Positions 10,911-18,968 of a stretch of DNA of 64,000 nt are shown in pieces (position 1 is the first letter of the stretch; every line of letters begins with the position of its first letter). The stretch is from Candidatus Bathyarchaeota archaeon (GTDB lineage Archaea > Thermoproteota > Bathyarchaeia > Bathyarchaeales > Bathycorpusculaceae). Location of the stretch: the NCBI GenBank assembly GCA_026014615.1, contig JAOZHZ010000020.1, positions 310,001 to 374,000 on the forward strand. Reading direction: 5' to 3'. Below the pieces are notes generated by a model. It was not told the DNA's origin and made no database searches. It saw nothing but the letters and a program-made list of their open reading frames with translations. The position numbers were made by a program, and so were the translations under genes.

Positions 10911-10990
10911 TTTATGTGCCTCCCAGAGGCGATGCCGCTTTGTTACTGAATTGTGTAAAGAAATAAAATTGTTGTGCCGCGAAACAGGGG

Positions 10991-12364
10991 TTACCAGAAG
11001 TCTGAAAGTCCCGTCTGCTGGACCCTGCCGCGTGGAGGCTTAAGCCTAAGCTTCTCAACGCCTTGTCCTTCGAGTGGTTTTTCTGCTTCAGGCAACGCCA
11101 ACTTACCGTAGACCCCATCATAACCAGGCGTCACCGCAACCTTGCCTTCCCTAACATCCACAATGATATCAGCAACCCTTTTTTCCGTGACCGCCGCCAA
11201 AGCTTCTCTGGAAGCGTCAATCAACACAGCATACTCGTCACCAAAACTTTTGATGAGCGGGTTGTAGATTTTCCAAACCGCCTGCGTCGAAGGCGAAGCT
11301 GAACCAACAACGGCAGCTATTATTTCTGAAAGAGGCATTAACCGCACAAACCCTGGTGACGCGTCGTCTTTGTAGTCGGCTGGGCGATCAGCAAGCTCTT
11401 CAATACGTTGATCTACGCCTTTTGTGAGTTTTCTTCCGCATACAGGGCAGATGTTGTTGTGTTTTTGAGCCTCCGATGGAGAAAGTGACACGTTGCAGTT
11501 GCGGTGACCTGTCCAGTGATACTTGCCGTAGGCAGGTTCGGTTTCTATGGTGAACTTTAAGCGGCTGGCATCCTTGGTTTTGATGGTGCCCGTGATTTCT
11601 TTGTACGTGACTTGTTGGAGTTCAAAGACGTTGGCTTCTCTGCCTATGCGCCATGGCCAGAAGCTGTGGCTGTCACTGTTTGAGAGTAACGTGAAGCGGT
11701 CAAGGCTGCTGAGGCGCCAGTTCATGGGCGGGTCGCTGCTGAGCCCCGTTTCCAACGCGTGGATGTGCCGGGTTTGGTCTTTGTAGCAGTCTTCGATGCG
11801 GTCAAAGCCGCTGAAGGCTCCAAACAGGCTAAACCAAGGTGTCCAAGCATGCGCAGGAAAAACCATGTTATCATCCGAGACCGACATAACCTCTTCGACC
11901 AGTTGCGGCGCAGTCATGTTTAAGATGGGTCTACCATCAGCACTTAAGCTTCCATATCTGCCTAAAGCCTCATTAATCTGCTCAGCCGCCTCTATGCTGG
12001 GCGTAAGTATGACATGGTGGATTTTTCTGTTCCGATTCTCGTAGTCAAATATTGTGCAAACTTCGGTTGTCAACATAAAATAAACAGATGTATTTTCGGC
12101 GTTAGCCAACCTGAATACCCCTGAATCTGCCTCGGGAACAAGGGTTTCGCGGATTTCTTTGAGCCATTGTGGATGCGTGAAGTCGCCTGTACCCACAAGC
12201 TGTAGCCCTTTGATTTTGGCGAACCGCGCAATTTCGGTGAGGTTCATTTTTTCGCTTGTGGCTCGGCTGAATCGGCTGTGAAGGTGCAGGTCTGCGATTA
12301 CTCGAATTAACAACATCCCCCTGGTAGGCCATTGGTGATTGTTGTTGGTACTAGTGGGGTTCAC
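10991..12364 (-). CDS. Endonuclease Q (EndoQ)-like PHP-domain DNA repair nuclease
   Basis: VIADLHLHSRFSRATSEKMNLTEIARFAKIKGLQLVGTGDFTHPQWLKEI, zinc-binding HTGHRNC..CPVCGRKL segment, NSDSHSFWPWRIGREAN; PIP-box-like C-terminus QTGLSDFW. Start likely at the downstream M of MLLIRVIADLHLHSRFS. Confidence 0.85.
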   Translation of the reverse strand: MNPTSTNNNHQWPTRGMLLIRVIADLHLHSRFSRATSEKMNLTEIARFAKIKGLQLVGTGDFTHPQWLKEIRETLVPEADSGVFRLANAENTSVYFMLTTEVCTIFDYENRNRKIHHVILTPSIEAAEQINEALGRYGSLSADGRPILNMTAPQLVEEVMSVSDDNMVFPAHAWTPWFSLFGAFSGFDRIEDCYKDQTRHIHALETGLSSDPPMNWRLSSLDRFTLLSNSDSHSFWPWRIGREANVFELQQVTYKEITGTIKTKDASRLKFTIETEPAYGKYHWTGHRNCNVSLSPSEAQKHNNICPVCGRKLTKGVDQRIEELADRPADYKDDASPGFVRLMPLSEIIAAVVGSASPSTQAVWKIYNPLIKSFGDEYAVLIDASREALAAVTEKRVADIIVDVREGKVAVTPGYDGVYGKLALPEAEKPLEGQGVEKLRLKPPRGRVQQTGLSDFW

Positions 12365-12453
12365 CTTAAAAACTTATCAGGAATTGCCTACTGGGTGGTT
12401 GGCTCTAAAAAAGAGAAAAGAAAAGGATGGTTTTGTTGAAGCTGCTTTGGTTG

Positions 12454-13674
12454 TTATTGGCTGAAGCTGTAGTTGGTTTCTGTGATTGTTCCGCTCTGCC
12501 ATGTTCCGTCCCAAACTACGTTGTAGGGATTTTGAACGCCTGTCTGCGTATAGTTAGCTGTTATCGTGTACACTGGGTCGAGGACTACGGGGTATTCAAA
12601 CGTAACTGTCCAGCCTGCACCGCCTGGTATCGGCAACAGAGTTGTATAATTGTAATGTTCCGCGCCTACAAGTCCTGTTTCTACTCTTCCGCCTGTCCAT
12701 TCTAGGTCTTGAATGAATTGGGCTGTTTCGTTGTAGTTGATTTTAATGTAGTTCATTACTGAATCGCGAATCTGTTCCTGTGTTACGGGTACGTTTGAGC
12801 TGTACCCTGTTTCTGTGATGCATCCGTCTTGGTTGGTGCCATTCCAGAACACGTTGTAGGGTGTTTGGACTCCTGTTTGGGTGTAGTTGGCTGTCACCGT
12901 GTAGGTTGGGTTGGGGACGACGGGGTTGTGGATTTCAACCGTCCACCATGCACCGCCAAGCATGCCATTTTCAGAAGTGTAAACGTACTGTTCTGCTCCT
13001 AGTAGTTCTGTGTCTACTTTTCCGCCTGTCCACTGCAAGTCCTGCATAAACTGGTCAGTCTCCACATGAACTGCCTGTATGTAACTCATAACGTCATCTC
13101 GCACATGCTCTTGCGTGGGTGCAACTGCTTCGTTTATGTTGGATATGTAGCTTGTTTCAGTTATTGTACCGTCTTGCCATGTTCCGTTCCATGATATAAC
13201 GGCGGGATTTTGGACGCCTGTTTGCGTGTAGTTAACCCTTATAGTGTATATTGGGTTTGGAACCACGGGGTAGCTGAGTGTAACTGTCCATCCTGCAGCA
13301 CCCGGCGCGGATATGAGTGTGGTGTAGACATAGGTTTCTGCGCCTACACGTCCTTCTGGTGTTTCTCTGCCTCCTGTCCAGTTGAGGCTTTGCATGTATT
13401 GGGCGGTTTCAGGGTGGTTGCTTTCAATGTAGGTCATGGTTTCGTCGCGTACTTGCTGCTGCGTTGATTCTTCTTCTGACATGGGAACCTCATTTAGCGG
13501 CGGAGAACTCGGCGTTTCAGAAGCTGCGGGAGTTGCTGAGGGAGACGGTGATGGAGTTGCGGCTGGTTGGGCTGGTTGATTAACAAGGGTGTAGCCGACG
13601 TAACCGCCGACTATCACGATTACTAGCACTATGGCTATTCCGTACATTAGTGTTCTTTGAACCAATTTCTTCAC
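12454..13674 (-). CDS. Secreted, N-terminally anchored protein with three copies of a ~105-aa domain
   Basis: N-terminal TM; repeats of RDxxMxYIxxxxxETxQFMQDLxWTGGRV...GAExYxYT...WTVTxxxPVVxxPxYTxxxNYTQTGVQxPxxVxWNGTxQxGxITETxY. Confidence 0.8.
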   Translation of the reverse strand: MKKLVQRTLMYGIAIVLVIVIVGGYVGYTLVNQPAQPAATPSPSPSATPAASETPSSPPLNEVPMSEEESTQQQVRDETMTYIESNHPETAQYMQSLNWTGGRETPEGRVGAETYVYTTLISAPGAAGWTVTLSYPVVPNPIYTIRVNYTQTGVQNPAVISWNGTWQDGTITETSYISNINEAVAPTQEHVRDDVMSYIQAVHVETDQFMQDLQWTGGKVDTELLGAEQYVYTSENGMLGGAWWTVEIHNPVVPNPTYTVTANYTQTGVQTPYNVFWNGTNQDGCITETGYSSNVPVTQEQIRDSVMNYIKINYNETAQFIQDLEWTGGRVETGLVGAEHYNYTTLLPIPGGAGWTVTFEYPVVLDPVYTITANYTQTGVQNPYNVVWDGTWQSGTITETNYSFSQ

Positions 13675-13963
13675 TACTTCTCTTCTTTATTGGTACTCTA
13701 TATAACTCTATCATTCAAAATCCCAGAGTAATTTCGGTGTTGAACAGAAATGACTTGGGTTGAACCTGAAAAAAGGTGAGCGTGACCGCCTTATTGCTTT
13801 TAGTTAAACCTGTGTTGGGTAATCGAACGTTATCTCAGCGACAACACCGATGCCTCAATGCCTAAAATATCCTCAATTCACGATTAGCCGTTTGAGAGAA
13901 GAGAAAAAAAGTGGACTAAGGTAAGCGTGTTTCTTTGCAGGTAGAGTGTGAGGAGGGGTTTCT

Positions 13964-14545
13964 CTACTGTGCGAAGACGTAGCTTACCTCAGTCACGCAT
14001 CCGTTTTGCCATGTGCCTTCCCAAGTTATGTGGTAAGGTATGCCGATGGTTCCAGATGCGGTTGAATAGTCGACTGTGACGTCGTAGACAGGGTCCAGTA
14101 CTACGGGGTAATGGATTGTGACGGTCCAGCCCTGTGCTTGGTAGGTGTAGATTTCTGCGCCCAAAAGGTTCTCAGGTGTTACTCTTCCGCCCGTCCAGTT
14201 CAGGTCGCTCATAAACTGCAGTGTCTCTGAGTGGTTTGCGCCTATGTACGCCATGATTTTGTTGCGTGTGTCTGCTTGAAGTGTAACTTCAGGCGGGGTT
14301 TCTGGTTGGTTCTGTTCTTGATTTTGAGTTTCTTGAGGGAGAATTTGCTGTGCGTTAACTACTGCCCAGCTTACTCCGCCGACCACGGCGAATATTGTGA
14401 GGAATGCGATTAATGCCCTAACTTTTTCATGTGCCAAGTTAATCACCGCTTTCTGACTTACGCTGCCAATCTTATAGCGCCATGCCTTGGTACAATACGT
14501 TCCAGAACCTGAACTGAGTGTTCTAAACTTTTGAAAAGCAGCCAA
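13964..14545 (-). CDS. Paralog carrying a single copy of the same ~105-aa extracellular domain
   Basis: TRNKIMAYIGANHSETLQFMSDLNWTGGRVTPENLLGAEIYTYQAQGWTVTIHYPVVLDPVYDVTVDYS...WEGTWQNGCVTEVSYVF. Confidence 0.8.
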   Translation of the reverse strand: MAAFQKFRTLSSGSGTYCTKAWRYKIGSVSQKAVINLAHEKVRALIAFLTIFAVVGGVSWAVVNAQQILPQETQNQEQNQPETPPEVTLQADTRNKIMAYIGANHSETLQFMSDLNWTGGRVTPENLLGAEIYTYQAQGWTVTIHYPVVLDPVYDVTVDYSTASGTIGIPYHITWEGTWQNGCVTEVSYVFAQ

Positions 14546-14633
14546 ACAGGAAAAGAACGGCGTTTCAAAACTGATTTAGGCAAAAGCTTAAGAACGAAGC
14601 CGCGTTGAATTTCGGCAATAATTTGGGAATCAT

Positions 14634-15458
14634 ATGGCGATGGGCAGCATGAAAGTGTGCGTTGTCGGTTTGGGACAGATTGGTTTTCCTGTGGCTCAGT
14701 ACGTTCATGAGAAGGGCATGCAGGTTTGGGGCTATGACATAAGCGCCGCCACGGTAGAGCACGCTAACCAAGGAGGGCAGTTCAAAGCAACCAACTCTTG
14801 GAGTGAAATTCCATCTGCGGACGTTTACATAGTATGCGTTACTACGGGTCAAGTTGACGGCTGCCCTGACTTGAAAGCGGTTTTTAACGTCTGCCAAAAA
14901 ATCTCTGAAAAAGCCGCATCTTCAACGCTTGTGACCATCGAAAGCACTGTCGTTCCGGGAACCGCCAGAAAAATCTTCACCGAAATCTTCAACAGCCAAG
15001 TTAACTTAGTTCATGCGCCGCACAGGTACTGGGCTGATGAACCTGAAGAGCATGGTGTGAACCAGATAAGAGTCATCGGTGCAGTAAACGAGGAAAGCCT
15101 CGCGTCGGGTATGGAGTTTTACGAGGGCAATCTGGGCATCCCTATGCATGTTTGTGGTTCGGCTGAGGTTGCGGAGATGTGCAAGATAACTGAAAACTCG
15201 CATCGATACTTACAGATTGCGTTTGCTGAAGACCTGAAGATGCTTTGCGGGAGAATTGGCATGGACTTTGAGGACTTGAGGGCGGCTTGTAACACGAAGT
15301 GGAATGTGGCTATACCTGAAGCGCGCGACGGCATAGGCAGGCACTGTTTACCTAAAGACATCCGGTACGTGATGTCGATGGCGCCAAGTACACTGTTGGA
15401 GAGCGCATTGAGAGTCGACAAAGAATACCGCGCATGGTTATCAAAACGGACGCCGTAA
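14634..15458 (+). CDS. UDP-glucose/GDP-mannose dehydrogenase family protein (short form)
   Basis: KVCVVGLGQIGFPVAQYVHEKGMQVWGYDIS; central domain AEMCKITENSHRYLQIAFAEDL; ends without typical C-terminal UDP-binding domain. Confidence 0.82.
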   Translation: MAMGSMKVCVVGLGQIGFPVAQYVHEKGMQVWGYDISAATVEHANQGGQFKATNSWSEIPSADVYIVCVTTGQVDGCPDLKAVFNVCQKISEKAASSTLVTIESTVVPGTARKIFTEIFNSQVNLVHAPHRYWADEPEEHGVNQIRVIGAVNEESLASGMEFYEGNLGIPMHVCGSAEVAEMCKITENSHRYLQIAFAEDLKMLCGRIGMDFEDLRAACNTKWNVAIPEARDGIGRHCLPKDIRYVMSMAPSTLLESALRVDKEYRAWLSKRTP

Positions 15459-15497
15459 TCAAGCTGCACCTTTTGTTTCTGTTTCAGCACTTTTTTT

Positions 15498-15577
15498 AGC
15501 AGGAAAATAATCGCGCTATTAGCCGGCGTAGACCCCTATCGTTTCTGCATAGATATGCTAATAGCAACCAAATAGAC
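15498..15577 (-). repeat. Dispersed intergenic element, copy A
   Basis: Minus-strand GTCTATTTGGTTGCTATTAGCATATCTATGCAGAAACGATAGGGGTCTACGCCGGCTAATAGCGCGATTATTTTCCTGCT; matches copies at 46579 and 52195. Confidence 0.85.
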
Positions 15578-15671
15578 TCGTGAAAGATTGGTTTAAGCGG
15601 AGTTTATGCAGAAAAGCTGGAGTGGGCTCTTCAAGTGGGCTGCAGAAAATTTCGGCAGGAAAACGAGGGGG

Positions 15672-16241
15672 CTATTTGGCGTGTTTCTCAGGTGTTTTTC
15701 CATCAAGTTGATGGTACTTATCCATGGCGTACTTGACTATTTCCATGGCTGCTTTGGCGTTTTTCCACCCGCGGGTTTTTGTCCATTTATGTGGTTCTAG
15801 CCGCTTGTAGGTTTCAAAAAACTCCTGAATCTCAACCAACTGGTGGTTGTAGACGTCGCATATATCTTTGTAGTCTTCAAACCGTCTGTCGCTGACCAGC
15901 ACACTGAGGATTTTTGCGTCTAAACCCGCTTCATCTTCAATTATTAAGGCGCCGATAACTCGGACTTTAACCACGCAGCCCACATTCAGCGAAGCAAAAC
16001 TCAGTACCATAATGTCTAAGGGGTCACCGTCTTCGTACCACGTTTTCGGAACAAACCCATACTCTACAGGAAAAACCACCGACGAAGGAATAATCCTGTC
16101 CAACACGAAGGCTTCCCACTCTTTGCTGTATTCGTATTTGTCTCTGCTACCGCTGGTAACCTCAATAACCATGTTTAACTGTTCAGGTGGATTGTCACCC
16201 ACAGGCAAATCCTTCCAGAAATTCATACCATTTTTCTCCAA
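15672..16241 (-). CDS. ppa: Inorganic pyrophosphatase (family I)
   Basis: NMVIEVTSGSRDKYEYSKE...VFPVEYGFVPKTWYEDGDPLDIMVL, DRRFEDYKDICDV. Confidence 0.95.
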   Translation of the reverse strand: MEKNGMNFWKDLPVGDNPPEQLNMVIEVTSGSRDKYEYSKEWEAFVLDRIIPSSVVFPVEYGFVPKTWYEDGDPLDIMVLSFASLNVGCVVKVRVIGALIIEDEAGLDAKILSVLVSDRRFEDYKDICDVYNHQLVEIQEFFETYKRLEPHKWTKTRGWKNAKAAMEIVKYAMDKYHQLDGKTPEKHAK

Positions 16242-16286
16242 TGGAAAAAAGATGTAACAGAGTAAATTAAGTTTTCTTGACCAACG

Positions 16287-17078
16287 CTATGGCTTTTCAG
16301 ACTTGAAGAATGTTTCCAGCTTCGCGTTCCCAGGCTTTTTAAGCACTTCTGCGCAGACTTTGGGGTCCAAGGCTTTGTACTCTAACCCCAACGTCACCAG
16401 TACCCTCTGTACATCCTTGCCTAGACTGGGTGCAACCAATACGGCGCGGACTTCACGATTAACCTTGGCTTTGATGGGTTCAATGTACTTCGCTAACTGC
16501 AAAGCGGCGTCTTTGGAGGCGTTTTTGCGTTTCACTTCAATTATGACAAGTTTGCCGTTTCCGTCCTCACCATAGATGTCTACAAAACCGGGCTCCACAT
16601 GCTTTTCCCAGCTAATCGGCTTAAACCCCTCCTCAAACAGTTCAGGCTTAACTAGGATGGCTCGGTGCATGTCCTCTTCAGTTGCGTGCAGCAAGAATTC
16701 CCCTGCGTCTGTTAGAGCAAGAGCAGAAACCATGTAGACTGCATCGAAGTTTATGCGGACGTTTTCTCGGGGTTTTCGGCGTACGCCATGCACTTCTAGT
16801 TCCCCGTCTTTTTGTTGCACGTGAAAGACGCTGCCTGCGGGCTGCCAGTTAACGGGTTCGTAGCCAACTGGGCGGTGAACCAGAAGCGAGCCGTCCTCTT
16901 TGATGACAACAAGGCGTTCTCCAGGTTGTAGTGTGGATTTTGCGCGTCCACTGTAATGTACGTGGCAGTTGCCTGCAACCACAAGAGTCCGCCTCTGCGT
17001 AAGCGCTTTCTCTATGGTGCCTGCTGCCTCTGTGAGGGTGGGGTTTACTTGAACGGTTGCTTTGGTTGGGGGCTGCAT
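16287..17078 (-). CDS. nucS: NucS/EndoMS mismatch-specific endonuclease
   Basis: RTLVVAGNCHVHYSGRAKSTLQPGERLVVIKEDGSLLVHRPVGYEPVNWQPAG; nuclease core GFVDIYGEDGNGKLVIIEVKRKNASKDAALQLAKYI; C-terminal NAKLETFF. Confidence 0.93.
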   Translation of the reverse strand: MQPPTKATVQVNPTLTEAAGTIEKALTQRRTLVVAGNCHVHYSGRAKSTLQPGERLVVIKEDGSLLVHRPVGYEPVNWQPAGSVFHVQQKDGELEVHGVRRKPRENVRINFDAVYMVSALALTDAGEFLLHATEEDMHRAILVKPELFEEGFKPISWEKHVEPGFVDIYGEDGNGKLVIIEVKRKNASKDAALQLAKYIEPIKAKVNREVRAVLVAPSLGKDVQRVLVTLGLEYKALDPKVCAEVLKKPGNAKLETFFKSEKP

Positions 17079-17111
17079 GTTTTTCAGACCAAACTGTTTT
17101 AGAAGCGGTTA

Positions 17112-17702
17112 TTGTACATAAGAGTTCTGAAGGCTTTGCCCGTGACAGGTTGGAGACAGAAACGTTCGGTTATGCAGCGGTACAACTTAACTTCCCATAT
17201 GTACGAAGAGCGGTACCGTGAGGAGCAAGAAGCCAAATACGCGGCGGCGCTGGACGGCTTAAACCTCACCCCTGGCAGCAAAGTTTTAGACGTCGGTTGC
17301 GGAACAGGGCTATTCCTTAGCCACATAACGAGCTGCGTGGACACCGCAGTCGGAGTGGATGTTTCAAAGCAGCTACTGCTTATAGCAAAAAAGTGTACAA
17401 AAAACTTGGGTAATGTCCTGTTGGTTTTGGCTGATGCCGACCACCTGCCGTTCAAAGAGGCAGTTTTTGGTTTTGTTTTCACGTTTACGGTTCTTCAGAA
17501 TATGCCAAAACCAGAAGTTACCCTCAAGCAAATCAGGAAAGTTGCTGCTATGGATGCTTGTTTTGTGGTTACTGGGTTGAAGGCGACTGTTTCTTTGGAG
17601 GCGTTCGGGGAACTTTTAGATGCTTCTGGACTGCTGCCTACCTCCCTTAAGAATGGTGATGCACTTCGGTGTCATGTTGTTCAATGCATTCAACGTCAAT
17701 AA
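17112..17702 (+). CDS. SAM-dependent methyltransferase (class I)
   Basis: LTPGSKVLDVGCGTGLFLSHI...VGVDVSKQLLLIAKK. Confidence 0.85.
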   Translation: MYIRVLKALPVTGWRQKRSVMQRYNLTSHMYEERYREEQEAKYAAALDGLNLTPGSKVLDVGCGTGLFLSHITSCVDTAVGVDVSKQLLLIAKKCTKNLGNVLLVLADADHLPFKEAVFGFVFTFTVLQNMPKPEVTLKQIRKVAAMDACFVVTGLKATVSLEAFGELLDASGLLPTSLKNGDALRCHVVQCIQRQ

Positions 17703-17771
17703 CGGTTTGTGTTTTGTTTTCATGCGTATTTCCTGTTTTCTGCAATACATCGTGCGATTATCTGTCTTCCT

Positions 17772-17787
17772 CAAGCAATATTTATAT
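17772..17787 (+). promoter_or_regulatory. Promoter with CAAGCAAT box abutting TATA (CAAGCAATATTTATAT)
   Basis: Shared with 18876 and 21673 copies; upstream of the polyferredoxin gene. Confidence 0.6.
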
Positions 17788-17881
17788 CGCCAGAACCCCA
17801 CTCAAATTTTCTAATAGACGCTATAGGGCGTAGAACAGTTTCTGTTCAACACATCCTAGTCTATAATGGTGAAAAAGACAC

Positions 17882-18817
17882 ATGCCGTACAAAAACCAAA
17901 AACTCGAAACGGCAGACACACTTACCCTAGAGTGGATTTTGCAAGTTAAAAACTACAAGTTAACCCTTGACAAAAACCGCTGTGTAGGCTGCCAAATCTG
18001 CAGTTTAGCCTGCCCCAAAGAAGCCATAACAGTCACCAAACAGCCTAAGGTGGCAGGTGAAGCGGCAAAGAAAGCTAAAATAGACATAGACCCTGCAAAA
18101 TGTATTTTCTGCGGCATCTGCGACATAACCTGCCCGTACGGTGCAGTGAAAGTCACGTTAAACGAGGAACATGTCCTTAACGTAGTGGATAAAGACAGCT
18201 TCCCAGAACTCATCCGAGACATAAAAATTGACACCCGCAACTGCCCCACAGACTGTAATGTCTGCGTTGAAGCTTGCCCCCTTAATCAACTTGAAATAAC
18301 AAGAGTAACCAACGACGGAGAACCCGTAGAAAACTTGGAAGCTTTGTCTCCCAGCCAAAAAGAATGCGTGAAAGTTAAGGTTGACATTCACAAAGACAAG
18401 TGTCCTACCTGCAGAGCATGCGAATACAAATGCCCCGAAGGCGCCATAAAGATACGCAAGGTCTTTGAGGGAAAAATCGCCATCGACACAGACAAATGCC
18501 CCGAAGACTGCAAGGACTGTGTGGATGTTTGCCCAATCAAAGGTACATTAACGGTTTCTGACGACGGCAAAGTCCAAGTTAACGAGTTAACTTGCACCTA
18601 CTGTGGCGCCTGCAAAGTCATCTGCCCCGTAGATGAGGCATTGACGCTGAAGCGCACTAAGGTTCTGCACACTCCTATACACTCCGGAACATGGAACAAA
18701 TGCCTTGAACGCATCGCGTCCCCAGTTGACGCCGTCAAGGAACTGAAAGCAAAGGGTGGCATGAACGCCAAGAAAATGATAAGCAAACGGTTCGCTACGG
18801 AGGAGATTATCAAATGA
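17882..18817 (+). CDS. Polyferredoxin with multiple 4Fe-4S motifs
   Basis: CVGCQICSLACP, CIFCGICDITCP, CPTDCNVCVEACP, CPTCRACEYKCP, CPEDCKDCVDVCP, CTYCGACKVICP; true start may be downstream of 17882. Confidence 0.9.
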   Translation: MPYKNQKLETADTLTLEWILQVKNYKLTLDKNRCVGCQICSLACPKEAITVTKQPKVAGEAAKKAKIDIDPAKCIFCGICDITCPYGAVKVTLNEEHVLNVVDKDSFPELIRDIKIDTRNCPTDCNVCVEACPLNQLEITRVTNDGEPVENLEALSPSQKECVKVKVDIHKDKCPTCRACEYKCPEGAIKIRKVFEGKIAIDTDKCPEDCKDCVDVCPIKGTLTVSDDGKVQVNELTCTYCGACKVICPVDEALTLKRTKVLHTPIHSGTWNKCLERIASPVDAVKELKAKGGMNAKKMISKRFATEEIIK

Positions 18818-18875
18818 GTAACCTAGCATGCATTATTTTTTCCAGTGCGTTTTATTTTCAAACTGACGCTATTTC

Positions 18876-18893
18876 CAAGCAATGCTTTTATAG
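18876..18893 (+). promoter_or_regulatory. CAAGCAATGCTTTTATAG promoter element upstream of the Sec HdrA-MvhD gene
   Basis: Same box as 17772 and 21673; inverted ATTGCTT at 18912-18918. Confidence 0.55.
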
Positions 18894-18968
18894 AGCGCAA
18901 AAGCTAAAGCCATTGCTTCCAGAAAAGAAGGAAAGCGAAAGAAGAATGTTTATCGAGAAGGTTGTAAA

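Noticed and set aside
18877-18918. AAGCAATG...CATTGCTT hairpin as a 5'UTR SECIS
   Set aside because: It overlaps the TATA-like CTTTTATAG and shares the AAGCAAT box with other promoters, so it is better explained as a DNA operator/promoter element.
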